A stretch of DNA of 64,000 bases from Tranquillimonas alkanivorans (GTDB lineage Bacteria > Pseudomonadota > Alphaproteobacteria > Rhodobacterales > Rhodobacteraceae), in contig NZ_FOXA01000003.1 in assembly GCF_900115595.1 (NCBI RefSeq), forward strand, positions 62,001-126,000, given 5' to 3'. A model generated the notes under the pieces. It was not told where the DNA came from. It made no database searches and saw only the letters and a list, made by a program, of their open reading frames with translations. The position numbers and the translations under genes are program-made. This document shows, piece by piece, positions 7,872 through 16,623 of the stretch; the stretch's first letter is position 1, and each line of letters opens with the position of its first letter.

Positions 7872-8437
7872 CGCTGGCCGAGGACAAGGCGAAGGCGCGT
7901 GCGCTGGCCTTCGCGCGGCGCAAGGCGGCGCAGGCCGCCGCCGGGCCGGACGCGCACACGCTGCTGGCCGAGGTCGTCGCCGAGCATCGGGGCAAGCCGC
8001 TGTCGGGATACATGCCCATCCGGACCGAAATCGACCCGCTGCCGGTCATGGCCGAGGCGGCGGAGCACGGGCCCGTCGGCGTCCCGGTGATCGAGGGTAA
8101 GGGCCTTCCGCTGACCTTCCGCAGCTGGACACCGCATTGCACGCTGGTCGAGGGGCCCTTCGGCGCCATGATCCCCGCAAGCGGGGAGCCGGTCGTGCCC
8201 GAGGTGCTGATCGTCCCGCTCGTCGCCTTCGACCGGGCGGGGGGACGTCTGGGCTATGGCGGCGGGTTCTACGACCGGACGCTGGCCGGTCTCCGCGCCG
8301 CCGGACCCGTCACGGCCATCGGCTTCGCCTTCGCCGCGCAGGAGGACGAGGGGCTGCCGCGGGAGGAGACGGACCAGCCGCTGGACCTGATCGTGACCGA
8401 GGCGGAGATCATCGCGCCGCCGAAGGACTGGTCGTGA
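7868..8437 (+). CDS. 5-formyltetrahydrofolate cyclo-ligase
   Basis: Converts 5-formyl-THF to 5,10-methenyl-THF with ATP, recycling folate. It has 189 residues from the GTG at 7868. The N-terminal Lys/Arg-rich helix (FARRKAAQ) and GYMPIRTEIDPLP are typical of the family, as is the nucleotide-site signature GYGGGFYDRTL near residue 140. The GTG overlaps the mgtE stop (GTGA), implying translational coupling. It complements fhs and folD elsewhere in the window. The family is also called MTHFS/YgfA. Confidence 0.92.
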   Translation: MTLAEDKAKARALAFARRKAAQAAAGPDAHTLLAEVVAEHRGKPLSGYMPIRTEIDPLPVMAEAAEHGPVGVPVIEGKGLPLTFRSWTPHCTLVEGPFGAMIPASGEPVVPEVLIVPLVAFDRAGGRLGYGGGFYDRTLAGLRAAGPVTAIGFAFAAQEDEGLPREETDQPLDLIVTEAEIIAPPKDWS

Positions 8438-8438
8438 C

Positions 8439-9137
8439 GTGTCCGCCGACGGAAACTTCCCGCCGCGCGACGACGCGGACCCGGCGAGCCGGACGATGAG
8501 CGCGCCCGACGAGGAAACGGATGCGGGGGATGGCCTGACCCGTCCCTCGGGGTCCATCTCGCGGTCACTGGTGCGCGCCGCGCGACGTCCCCCGGGCGTC
8601 GAGACGGTCGCGGTCGGCCACATCATCGAGCGGCTGGGCGAGCGGTCATTCGGCTGGCTGCTGGCCTTCTTCTCGATCATTACTTTCCTGCCGCTACCGC
8701 CCGGCGCATCGCTGATCACCGGCATTCCGCTGCTTCTGATCACCGCGCAGCTCGCGCTTGGTTTCCCTTATGTCCGGCTGCCCAAATTCATCACGCGCCG
8801 GCGCCTGAAGATCGACAAGTTCCGCCGCGCGGTCGTGCGGGCCCGCGCCGTTACCCGGCAGATCGAAAAGGTGATCAAGCCACGCACGCCGTGGATCTTC
8901 GCGGCCAGAAACGAGCGCCCCTTGGGCGTCGCGCTGTTCTGCATCGCCTTCGCGCTGTTCCTGCCGGTTCCCTTCACCGGCTGGTTCCCGGCCGTATCGA
9001 TCCTGATCGTGGGGCTGGGCTTCATCGAGCGCGACGGTCTGGCCGTCCTGACGGGGCTGGGGCTCGGCGCGGCCTCGGTCGCGCTGACGGTGACGTTGCT
9101 GGCCGTGCTGGGGGCTGGCGCGAACTTCATCTGGTGA
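8439..9137 (+). CDS. ExoD-family exopolysaccharide synthesis membrane protein
   Basis: A 232-residue membrane protein resembling ExoD, originally linked to exopolysaccharide production in Sinorhizobium. After a charged, low-complexity N-terminus there are about four to five hydrophobic segments. The family phrases GERSFGWLLAFFSIITFLPLPPG and FALFLPVPFTGWFPA are visible. The GTG at 8439 sits one base after the previous stop with GAAGGA upstream; an ATG at 8496 is an alternative that shortens the N-terminus by 19 residues. It is probably co-transcribed with mgtE and the cyclo-ligase. The biochemical role of the family is not established. Confidence 0.85.
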   Translation: MSADGNFPPRDDADPASRTMSAPDEETDAGDGLTRPSGSISRSLVRAARRPPGVETVAVGHIIERLGERSFGWLLAFFSIITFLPLPPGASLITGIPLLLITAQLALGFPYVRLPKFITRRRLKIDKFRRAVVRARAVTRQIEKVIKPRTPWIFAARNERPLGVALFCIAFALFLPVPFTGWFPAVSILIVGLGFIERDGLAVLTGLGLGAASVALTVTLLAVLGAGANFIW

Positions 9138-9308
9138 GCCGGGTGCCGCAAGAACCGGCGCTTTCCACAGTTCATCGGGAGGTTTCGGCCGGAATCCGCA
9201 GATTTGGATGACCTCGCGTCACATGGATCGGCGAAATGGTGCTACCTTGTCCCGAATCGCACAGCGCTCGGCCGGTCAGGCGGACGCGCCCGGGAAGGGG
9301 AAGCACCC

Positions 9309-9746
9309 ATGACGACCACCCTCGTCGTCGGACTGGACGGCGGTCCGACCGGACAGAAGGCCCTCGACTTCGCAAAGGACCGCGCGCGCGCTCTCGGCGA
9401 CTGCCTGATCCTCATCTGCTACGTGATCGAGTGGTCGCCCTATACCTTCCAGACGCCCGAGGAGAACGAGCAGCGCCACCAGCGCCGCGAGGAAGAGATC
9501 GCGCTGGCGCACGAGCGTGTCGTCGATCCGGCGGCAAAGGCGGCGCGGGACGAGGGCTTCACCGTAGAGGACCACGTGGCGCACGGCGACGCGGCCGAGA
9601 TCCTCGACCGGCTGGCCCGAACCCGCGGCGCAACGCAGATCATCATCGGACGGGTCGCTACGAAGGGTATGATGGAGCGGCTCTTCGGGGGCGTCAGCGC
9701 CCGGCTGATCGCCACGTCCTCGGTTCCCGTCACCATCGTTCCCTAG
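9309..9746 (+). CDS. Universal stress protein (UspA family)
   Basis: A 145-residue single-domain USP: a Rossmann-like alpha/beta fold opening with TLVVGLDGG and closing with the ATP-site region IIIGRVATKGMMERLFGG...SVPVTIVP. The consensus GxxG-9-GS/T is only partly kept (GRVATKG, then GGVSARL), so nucleotide binding is uncertain. The ATG at 9309 has a GGGAAGGGG ribosome-binding site. A 171-bp gap upstream holds no recognisable operator. The alanine symporter gene follows after 16 bp, so the two may be co-expressed. Confidence 0.9.
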   Translation: MTTTLVVGLDGGPTGQKALDFAKDRARALGDCLILICYVIEWSPYTFQTPEENEQRHQRREEEIALAHERVVDPAAKAARDEGFTVEDHVAHGDAAEILDRLARTRGATQIIIGRVATKGMMERLFGGVSARLIATSSVPVTIVP

Positions 9747-9762
9747 GCAGGAGGCCCGCGAG

Positions 9763-11307
9763 ATGAAGTACCTTTCCCGGGGAGCCGCCGCCGCGGCGTG
9801 CCTGCTCCCGCTGCCGGCACTGGCGCAGGAGGCTGCGGTGTCGTTCGACCAGCGCGTCAACGACGTCTTCGCCGCCTCGACCGGCTGGTTCGTCAGCCTG
9901 ATCTTCGCGCCCATCCCCGGCACGAGCTTCCCGTGGATCGTGCTGTGGCTGGTCGTCGCGGCCAGCATCTTCACGATCTATTTCGGCTTCATCCAGTTCC
10001 GCGCCTTCGGCCACGCCCTGCGGCTGGTGAGGGGTGACTACTCCGATCCCAACGACGCGGGCGAGGTGAGCCACTTCCAGGCGCTCGCCACGGCGCTGTC
10101 GGGCACGGTGGGGCTGGGGAACATCGCGGGCGTGGCCGTCGCCGTCGGAATCGGCGGGCCGGGCGCGACGTTCTGGATGATCCTGGCGGGCCTTCTGGGC
10201 ATGGCGTCGAAGTTCACCGAGTGCACTTTGGGCGTGAAGTACCGCAACGAGTATCCGGACGGCCATGTCTCGGGCGGGCCGATGTACTACATGACCAAGG
10301 GCTTCGCCGAGCGCGGCGTGCCCGGCGGCGCGATCCTGGCGGTGATCTTCTCGATCTTCACCATCGGCGGGGCGCTGGGTGGCGGGAACATGTTCCAGGC
10401 CAACCAGGCGCACGCGCAGATCGCCGGTATCCTGGGCGACTATCCCGGCTGGATCACCGGCGTCGTGTTCGCGGCCGTCGTGTTCGCCGTCATCATCGGC
10501 GGCATCAAGTCCATCGCGCGGGTCACCGAGAAGGTCGTGCCGTTCATGGGCATCCTCTATGTCGGGGCGGCGTTGATCGTGCTGATCGCGAATTACCAAC
10601 TGATCGGCTGGGCCTTCGGGCAGATCTTCGTGGGCGCGTTCACCGGGCTCGGCGTGGCCGGTGGCCTCGTCGGCGCGCTGATCCAGGGCTTCCGGCGCGC
10701 CGCCTTCTCGAACGAGGCCGGCGTCGGCTCGGCGGCCATTGCCCACTCGGCCGTGCGTACGAACGAGCCGATCACCGAGGGCGTCGTGTCGCTGCTCGAA
10801 CCCTTCATCGACACCGTTGTGATCTGCACGATGACGGCGCTGGTCATCACCATCTCGGGCGTGCTGATCACCGATCCCGACACCGGCAGGTTCGTGCTGG
10901 ACGACGGGGCCATCGCGACGGTGGGCGACGTGTCGGGCGTGCAGTTGACGTCGGCCGCCTTCGCCACCGGGCTGTCGTGGTTCCCCTACGTGCTGGCGCT
11001 GGCGGTGGTGCTCTTCGCCTTCTCGACAATGATTTCTTGGTCGTATTACGGGCTGAAGGCGTGGACCTTCCTGTTCGGCGAGGGGAAGAAGACCGAGCTG
11101 ACCTTTAAGCTGATCTTCTGTGTCTTCATCGTGATCGGGGCGGCGGCGCAACTGGGTGCGGTGATCGACTTCTCGGACGCGATGATCTTCGCGATGGCGG
11201 TGGCCAACATCATTGCGCTCTACGTGTTGATGCCGGTCGTCAAGCGCGAGATGAACGCGTATTTCGGCAAGGTCAGGTCCGGAGAGATCGCGCCCTACGC
11301 CTCGTGA
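9763..11307 (+). CDS. Alanine/glycine:cation symporter (AGCS family)
   Basis: A 514-residue inner-membrane sodium- (or proton-) coupled alanine/glycine transporter. The family hallmarks are present: SHFQALATALSGTVGLGNIAGVA, GPGATFWMILAGLLGMASKFTE and GFRRAAFSNEAGVGSAAIAH. The protein begins with a cleavable-looking leader (to LPALAQEA), a feature of proteobacterial members. An extra loop near 365-390 (DPDTGRFVLDDGAIATVGD) faces outside by prediction. It lies 16 bp after the USP gene. The exact substrate cannot be decided from sequence. Confidence 0.93.
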   Translation: MKYLSRGAAAAACLLPLPALAQEAAVSFDQRVNDVFAASTGWFVSLIFAPIPGTSFPWIVLWLVVAASIFTIYFGFIQFRAFGHALRLVRGDYSDPNDAGEVSHFQALATALSGTVGLGNIAGVAVAVGIGGPGATFWMILAGLLGMASKFTECTLGVKYRNEYPDGHVSGGPMYYMTKGFAERGVPGGAILAVIFSIFTIGGALGGGNMFQANQAHAQIAGILGDYPGWITGVVFAAVVFAVIIGGIKSIARVTEKVVPFMGILYVGAALIVLIANYQLIGWAFGQIFVGAFTGLGVAGGLVGALIQGFRRAAFSNEAGVGSAAIAHSAVRTNEPITEGVVSLLEPFIDTVVICTMTALVITISGVLITDPDTGRFVLDDGAIATVGDVSGVQLTSAAFATGLSWFPYVLALAVVLFAFSTMISWSYYGLKAWTFLFGEGKKTELTFKLIFCVFIVIGAAAQLGAVIDFSDAMIFAMAVANIIALYVLMPVVKREMNAYFGKVRSGEIAPYAS

Positions 11308-11481
11308 CCCGACCACGCGCGGCAGCAGGATGGGACAGGCTCAGGCGTTCCGCGCGTCGGGCGTTCCCCGAAGGGAGCTACGCATAATCCAAGGCCGGCG
11401 CTCCTCGGGGATGAGGGGCGCCGCCCTTGTGAGCGATGCGCGGCTAGGCGTACCGCAAGCGAACGGAAAAGGCCCACGGCC

Positions 11482-12228
11482 TCACCATGTGGAGATCCGG
11501 GTGACCACGCGGTCGTCGGGGGCGGCCTGCGCCTCTTCCAGCCGACGCCAGCGCTCCAGCATGGGCTGGCCGGAGTTTCGGCAGTGGACCTGCATCGCGC
11601 GGCGCGCGGCGGCCGGGTCGCGGGCCTCCAGCGCCTCGATCACCGCCATGTGCTCGTCGCGGTAGAAGCGGCGGATGTCTTCCTCATTTTGCCGATTGTT
11701 GGCGCGCGTCCACTCGGGAAAGCGCAGGCGCGCGCGCCAGAAGTCCTCGACGATCGAGACGAAGACCGAGTTGCCGGTGCTGCGGGCGATGGTAACGTGG
11801 AAGTCGCGGTCGTCGCGCTCGCTTTCCGCGAAAGGGCGGGCGGGGTCGATCATCAGGTCGACCTTCCGGCGCAGGACGGCCAGGTCTTCCGCGCCCACCG
11901 TTTCGGCCGCGATGGCCGCGATCTCGGGCTCGATGCGGTAGCGCGCCTCGACGAGCTCGAAGAAGCCCGGCAGGCCCTTCGGCTCCACCGGGCGGTCGGG
12001 CAGGGTGTCGGCGACATAGGCGCCCGCGCCGAAGCGGGTGACGACGTAGCCCATGAGCTCGAGCGCGATCATCGCCTCGCGCACCGTGGCACGGCTGACC
12101 TGAAGCCGCTCCACAAGCTCCTTGTCCGGCGGCATCTTGGACCCCGGCGCAAGTTCCCCGGCGCGTATCTCCGCCGCGATCTCCTCGGCCACGAGGCGGT
12201 AGCGGGGCATCTGTTGTATCGGCTTCAT
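11482..12228 (-). CDS. GntR-family regulator with FCD domain, probable regulator of tetronate catabolism
   Basis: 248 residues. An N-terminal winged helix-turn-helix (PRYRLVAEEIAAEIRAGEL...LQVSRATVREAMIALELMGYV, about 8-65) is joined to an all-helical FCD ligand domain whose metal-binding residues fit Asp/His in RDFHVTIARSTGN and later His residues (RDEHMAVIEAL, VHCRNSG). It is the last gene of the minus-strand unit with denD and the TRAP binding protein, and close to the divergent ltnD-otn operon. An effector such as a tetronate or its oxidised form is inferred. Confidence 0.9.
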   Translation of the reverse strand: MKPIQQMPRYRLVAEEIAAEIRAGELAPGSKMPPDKELVERLQVSRATVREAMIALELMGYVVTRFGAGAYVADTLPDRPVEPKGLPGFFELVEARYRIEPEIAAIAAETVGAEDLAVLRRKVDLMIDPARPFAESERDDRDFHVTIARSTGNSVFVSIVEDFWRARLRFPEWTRANNRQNEEDIRRFYRDEHMAVIEALEARDPAAARRAMQVHCRNSGQPMLERWRRLEEAQAAPDDRVVTRISTW

Positions 12229-12267
12229 TACGTCGTCGTCTCTCTGCGGCCCTGGCCGCGCGGGGCG

Positions 12268-13233
12268 TCAGGCGGAGGGAAGGTCGTCCTCCAGGTACGC
12301 CCGCACGTTGTCCTCGAACCCGTCGTCGTTCACCAGTCCGAGGGCCTGGGCTTTACGCGCATTGTACTTCGAGCGCCAGCCACGCACGATCTTCTCTACC
12401 TCCGGTTGCTTCTCCCAGCGGATCAGCTTCGCTGGTTCCGGCCCTGCCACGCGGGTCATCGCGTCGATCATCTGCTGCACGGTGAGGGTCTGGCCGGGCA
12501 GGGTGATCGTGCGGCTCTGGCCTAGGTCGCCGGCGTCGAGTTCGGCAGTCCGGACGAGGTTCTCGACGCAACGGCGGGGCGAGAGGTAGTAGTGCTCGAA
12601 GTCCGGATCGACGGGACAAACGGCTTCCTGCCCGTTCAGAGGTTCGCGGATGATCGACGACATGAAGGACGAGGCCGCCCGATTCGGCTTGCCCGGCCGG
12701 ACCGAGATCGTGGGCAGGCGCAGCGTGCGCCCGTCGATGAAGCCCCGGCGCGAGTAGTCGTTGACCAATTGCTCGCCGATCGCCTTCTGCACCCCGTAGG
12801 AGGTCTGCGGGTTCGGGATGGTCCAGTCCTCGATCGGATCGGGAACGTCGCCGCCGAACACGGCGAGGGACGAGGTGAACACCAGCACCGGCGCGGACTC
12901 GAGCGCGCGGCAGCGCTCCAGCACGTTGAGGACGCCGTGCAGGTTCACGTTCATGCCGGTCTCGAAATCGGCCTCGGCATGGGCCGAAACGACGGCGGCG
13001 AGCAGGTAGATGACGTCGTTCGACCCGTCGATCAGCGAGGCGACGCTGTCCGGATCGGTGATGTCCACGGCCTTGGAGGCGACGTCGAACGGAGCGTCGG
13101 GCGTGTCCGGCGCCGACAGGTCCACCAGCGTCAGGCCTGTGATGGGCCGGCCGCGCAGCTCGGCCCTGGCTGTCAGCGCATGCGCCAGTTTGGTGCCCAG
13201 GAAGCCGCCGCCGCCGATTATCAGAACGTTCAT
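12268..13233 (-). CDS. denD: D-erythronate dehydrogenase (NAD-dependent epimerase/dehydratase fold)
   Basis: A 321-residue extended short-chain dehydrogenase. The Rossmann motif GGGGFLGTKLA is at 7-17, and the catalytic YxxxK appears as YGVQK after the FTSSLAVFGG stretch. The DenD subfamily oxidises D-erythronate to 3-oxo-erythronate (a 3-oxo-tetronate), which OtnK and OtnC convert to DHAP. Those genes are next door, which supports this specificity over generic sugar epimerase activity. It is 39 bp upstream of gntR and 96 bp downstream of the TRAP binding-protein gene, on the same strand. Confidence 0.88.
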   Translation of the reverse strand: MNVLIIGGGGFLGTKLAHALTARAELRGRPITGLTLVDLSAPDTPDAPFDVASKAVDITDPDSVASLIDGSNDVIYLLAAVVSAHAEADFETGMNVNLHGVLNVLERCRALESAPVLVFTSSLAVFGGDVPDPIEDWTIPNPQTSYGVQKAIGEQLVNDYSRRGFIDGRTLRLPTISVRPGKPNRAASSFMSSIIREPLNGQEAVCPVDPDFEHYYLSPRRCVENLVRTAELDAGDLGQSRTITLPGQTLTVQQMIDAMTRVAGPEPAKLIRWEKQPEVEKIVRGWRSKYNARKAQALGLVNDDGFEDNVRAYLEDDLPSA

Positions 13234-13266
13234 CTCTGCCTCTGTGTCTGTTTTTGAAGCTGCAAA

Positions 13267-13291
13267 GGGGCGGCGGAGTACCCGCCGCCCC
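13267..13291 (-). terminator. Strong hairpin between TRAP binding-protein gene and denD
   Basis: GGGGCGGCGG (13267-13276) pairs with CCGCCGCCCC (13282-13291) around five bases. In the mRNA it follows the binding-protein stop by about 40 nt and has only a weak T-run, so it is more likely a 3'-stabilising or partial terminator that makes the binding protein more abundant than the downstream enzymes. Confidence 0.6.
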
Positions 13292-13329
13292 GTCGACGCG
13301 CCGTGGCGCGATGTCGAGGTGCGGCGGCG

Positions 13330-14346
13330 TCAGCCGCCGAGCCCGATGCGCTCGATGAACTCTTTGTGGCTGTTCACGATCGACTCGGTCTCTGGCGTCT
13401 TGGTCGCCCAGTTGTCCCATGCCGCCTTGGCCGCCGCCCGGAACTGGCCGCGATCTTCCTCGGACCAGTCGTGCAATGTCACGCCCTTCTCGGGCAGCAT
13501 CGCCTTGGCCTCGCCGTTGTCGACGAGAACGCGCATCATGGTCTTGAGCGCCAGTTCGTTCATGGCGGTCTTGAGGATCTGCTTCTGGTCGTCGGGCAGG
13601 CTGTCCCACACGCTGCTGGAACAGGCGAGGTGGTCGGCCGACATGGAGTGGAAGCCGGGATAGGTGGTGTACTCGGCCACGTCGTAGATCCCCAAGCCCA
13701 CGTTGTTGGCCAGGCTCGAGGCGTCGGCGCCGTCGATGATGCCCGTTTCGAGCGCGGTGAAGATCTCGGTGAAGTCCATGACGACGGGCTTGGCGCCCAG
13801 CGACGCGAAGATCTCGCTCTCCATCCCGGGGGGCGAGCGGAACTTGAAGTTCTTCAGATCCTCGATGCCGGCGATCGGCTTTGTGGAGTTGAGTGATTCC
13901 TGCCCGCCGACCCATGCGCCGACGAATTCCATCCCGTGCGCATTGTAGAGCGCGTTGATCTCTTCGGCACCGCCGCCGTACGTGATCCAGCTCAGGAACT
14001 GGAGCGGCGTGTCGTAGCCGCCCATGACGTCGGCCACGAACTGGAAGGCCGGGTTCTTGCCGGTCTGGTAGCTGCCGTTGGTCATGTCGCAGTCGAGGAT
14101 GCCGCTGGCGGCCGCGTCGAAGGCCTCGGCCGACTTAACCACCGCCGACGAATAGAAAATCTCGATGTCGATTTCGCCGTCGGACATGGCCTCGACGTTG
14201 TCCACGAATTCCTGCGCAAGCTGGCCCGACGGCGCCTCGGGCGAGTGATGCGTCTGAATGCGCAGCGTCGTCTGCTGGGCGGCCGCTGCACCGGCGGTCA
14301 GGGCGAGCGCTGCGGTGGCGCCCATGAACAGGGTCTTGAGGTTCAT
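13330..14346 (-). CDS. TRAP transporter solute-binding protein (DctP family)
   Basis: 338 residues with a signal peptide (cleavage near ALTAGAAAA-Q, about 22), so periplasmic. The mature part has the DctP pattern: TTLRIQTHHSPEAPSG, the central FKFRSPPGMESEIFASLGAKPV segment with the carboxylate-binding Arg, and TALETGIIDGADAS. The ATG at 14346 has a GGAGGAGG ribosome-binding site. It is first in the minus-strand unit with denD and gntR, so its ligand is probably a four-carbon sugar acid. The DctQ and DctM membrane subunits that a TRAP system needs are not in the window, which is unusual. Confidence 0.9.
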   Translation of the reverse strand: MNLKTLFMGATAALALTAGAAAAQQTTLRIQTHHSPEAPSGQLAQEFVDNVEAMSDGEIDIEIFYSSAVVKSAEAFDAAASGILDCDMTNGSYQTGKNPAFQFVADVMGGYDTPLQFLSWITYGGGAEEINALYNAHGMEFVGAWVGGQESLNSTKPIAGIEDLKNFKFRSPPGMESEIFASLGAKPVVMDFTEIFTALETGIIDGADASSLANNVGLGIYDVAEYTTYPGFHSMSADHLACSSSVWDSLPDDQKQILKTAMNELALKTMMRVLVDNGEAKAMLPEKGVTLHDWSEEDRGQFRAAAKAAWDNWATKTPETESIVNSHKEFIERIGLGG

Positions 14347-14397
14347 CTGGTTTCTCCTCCTCCTCCAGAGTCGAGGCGACCTTAGACGGTTTGCAGC

Positions 14398-14414
14398 AGA
14401 TTGCCAGACAATCT
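14398..14414. promoter_or_regulatory. Candidate GntR operator in the divergent tetronate promoter region
   Basis: AGATTG (14398-14403) and CAATCT (14409-14414) form a 6-bp inverted repeat around CCAGA, midway between the starts of the TRAP binding-protein gene (14346) and ltnD (14480). FCD-type GntR proteins often bind short palindromes with this spacing. The binding assignment is inferred from position. Confidence 0.5.
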
Positions 14415-14479
14415 TGCAATCAGGTGGACCCCATGCGACTGATGCACATGAACCGGACGCTGCGGGAGGAGTATCGCGA

Positions 14480-15376
14480 ATGTCGGGAAAAGCGGTCGTC
14501 GTCGGCCTGGGCTCAATGGGCATGGGCATGGCGAAATCCCTCGTCCGTGTCGGCTTCGATGTCACCGGCGCGGATATCGATCGGTCGCGGGTAGAGGAGT
14601 TGGTGGAGGCCGGCGGATCGGACCGGGATCCGGCACAAGCCGCGGCGGATGCGGAGGTGTTGGTGTGCGTCGTCCTGAACGCGACGCAGTCCCGCGAGGT
14701 GCTGTTCGGCGAGGCGGGCCTGGCCCGACGGCTGAAGCCCGGCGCGGTGATAGTTGCGTGTGCAACTGTCCCGCCCGAATTCGCCCGCGAGATGGCGGCC
14801 GAGGCCGCGGCGCTCGAGCTTGTATACCTCGACGCCCCGATTTCGGGTGGCGCGGCCAAGGCCGCCGAGGGGAAGCTGTCGATCATGGCCTCGGGCAGCG
14901 AAGATGCCTTTGCCGCCGCGCGCCCCGCGCTCGACGCGATGGCCGAGACGGTGCACGACCTCGGGCGCGAGGCCGGGGCCGGGTCGGCGATGAAGGCGGT
15001 GAACCAGCTTCTCGCGGGTGTGCACATCGCGGCGATGGGGGAAGCGCTGGCCTTCGCCACGGCGCAGGGGCTGGACCTTTCGCGGGTGGTGGACGTGATC
15101 GGCGTTTCGGCCGGGAATTCCTGGATGTTCCAGAACCGCGCGCCGCACGTGGTCGACAACGACTACGCCCCGCGTTCCGCGGTCAACATCTGGCCGAAGG
15201 ACCTCGGCATCGTCAGCGAGATCGCTGAGGGGGCCGGCCTGCCGGTGCCGCTGACGGCCGCCGCCCTGGCGCAGTTCCGCGCGGCGGCCGAGGCCGGGGA
15301 CGGCGGCGTGGACGACGCAGCTGTGGTCCGCGTCTATGCCCGCGCCGCGGGGCTGAAACTGCCGGGAGACGACTGA
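14480..15376 (+). CDS. ltnD: L-threonate dehydrogenase (beta-hydroxyacid dehydrogenase family)
   Basis: 298 residues. The N-terminal NAD-binding motif GLGSMGMGMAKSL is near 9-21, the substrate signature reads DAPISGGAAKAAEGKLSIM, and the catalytic Lys lies in GSAMKAVNQLLAG. In the characterised pathway LtnD oxidises L-threonate to 2-oxo-tetronate, which OtnI isomerises to 3-oxo-tetronate. The ATG at 14480 has GGGAGGAG upstream. It starts a tightly packed operon: its stop overlaps the otnK ATG by one base. A related 3-hydroxyisobutyrate dehydrogenase role is excluded mainly by context. Confidence 0.88.
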   Translation: MSGKAVVVGLGSMGMGMAKSLVRVGFDVTGADIDRSRVEELVEAGGSDRDPAQAAADAEVLVCVVLNATQSREVLFGEAGLARRLKPGAVIVACATVPPEFAREMAAEAAALELVYLDAPISGGAAKAAEGKLSIMASGSEDAFAAARPALDAMAETVHDLGREAGAGSAMKAVNQLLAGVHIAAMGEALAFATAQGLDLSRVVDVIGVSAGNSWMFQNRAPHVVDNDYAPRSAVNIWPKDLGIVSEIAEGAGLPVPLTAAALAQFRAAAEAGDGGVDDAAVVRVYARAAGLKLPGDD

Positions 15377-16623
15377 TGCTGCTGGGCTGTATCGGGGACG
15401 ACTTCACCGGGTCGAGCGACCTGGGCAATACGCTGACCAAGTCGGGCATGCGAACCGTGCAGTATGTCGGCGTACCCGACCACCCGGCGGAGTCGGATGT
15501 CGAGGCCGGCGTGGTGGCGCTGAAGTCGCGGTCGATCCCCGTGGACGAGGCGGTGCGGCTGTCGCTCGACGCGCTCGACTGGCTGCGTGAACAGGGCTGC
15601 GAGCAGTTCCTGTTCAAGTACTGCTCCACCTTCGACTCCACGCCCGAGGGCAATATCGGACCGGTGGCCGAGGCGCTGGCCGATGCGCTGGACGCGCGGA
15701 AGGTGATTGTCTGCCCCGCGTTCCCTGTGACCGGGCGCTCGGTCTACCAGGGCCACCTGTTCGTGAAGGACAAGCTGCTGAACGAAAGCGGGATGGAGAA
15801 CCACCCGCTGACGCCGATGATCGACGCCGACCTGCGCCGTTGGCTGGCGCGGCAATGCCGGGGAACGGTGGGGCACATTCCGGCCACGGACGTTTTCGCG
15901 GGGCCGGACGCGGTGCGTGCGCGGATGGAGTCGGAGGACGCGGCGGGCCATCGCCTGCTGGTCGCCGACGCCATCCGGGACGAGGACCTGCGCGTGCTGG
16001 GGCAGGCGGCCGCCGGTCTGCCGCTGGTCACTGGCGGTTCGGGTATCGCGCTGGGGCTGCCGGACAACTTCCGTAACCAGTTGTCGGGACAGGCGGGTGC
16101 GTGGCGCGGGCAGGAGGGGCGGGCGGCGATCCTGTCGGGGTCGTGCTCTGTGGCAACCCGCGCGCAGGTTGCGCGGCATCAAGGCGAGGCACCGGCGCTC
16201 GAGGTCAGCGCGGACGATCTGATGAGTGGCGCTGTCACCGCGCGGGGCGTCGCGGACTGGATGCTGGCGCAGGACGGGCTGCCTCTGGCCTTCTCCTCGG
16301 CCGATCCCGACACGGTGCGCGCGGCGCAGAAGCGCCATGGGCGCGAGACCATCGCGAACGCGTTCGAGCGCTTCTTCGCCGACACCGCCCGCGCTCTGGT
16401 GAACGGCGGCGTCACGCGGCTGATCACGGCGGGCGGAGAAACCTCCGGCGCGGTGGTCGAGGCGCTCGCCCCGCGGCGGCTGGAGATCGGGCCGGAGATC
16501 GACCCCGGCGTGCCGGCGATGCGGGCGGGCAAGAACCTCGTCGTCGCGCTGAAATCCGGCAATTTCGGGGGCGACGACTTCTTCGCCAAGGCCGCGCGCA
16601 TTCTTGGAGCTGACGATGAGTGA
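15376..16623 (+). CDS. otnK: 3-oxo-tetronate 4-kinase (DUF1537 family)
   Basis: 415 residues of the two-domain four-carbon acid sugar kinase family. The N-terminal substrate domain begins LLGCIGDDFTGSSDLGNTL, and the C-terminal nucleotide domain carries VTRLITAGGETSGAVVEAL with the Gly-rich ATP-site motif. It phosphorylates 3-oxo-tetronate to 3-oxo-tetronate 4-phosphate. The start overlaps ltnD by one base and the end overlaps otnC by eight, so translational coupling is likely. The flanking ltnD, otnC and otnI genes favour OtnK over other DUF1537 specificities such as D-threonate kinase. Confidence 0.9.
   Translation: MLLGCIGDDFTGSSDLGNTLTKSGMRTVQYVGVPDHPAESDVEAGVVALKSRSIPVDEAVRLSLDALDWLREQGCEQFLFKYCSTFDSTPEGNIGPVAEALADALDARKVIVCPAFPVTGRSVYQGHLFVKDKLLNESGMENHPLTPMIDADLRRWLARQCRGTVGHIPATDVFAGPDAVRARMESEDAAGHRLLVADAIRDEDLRVLGQAAAGLPLVTGGSGIALGLPDNFRNQLSGQAGAWRGQEGRAAILSGSCSVATRAQVARHQGEAPALEVSADDLMSGAVTARGVADWMLAQDGLPLAFSSADPDTVRAAQKRHGRETIANAFERFFADTARALVNGGVTRLITAGGETSGAVVEALAPRRLEIGPEIDPGVPAMRAGKNLVVALKSGNFGGDDFFAKAARILGADDE

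Noticed and set aside
11308-11481. Small plus-strand frames after the alanine symporter
   Set aside because: They lack ribosome-binding sites and protein-like composition; the gap holds only a weak GGCGC...GCGCC inverted repeat.
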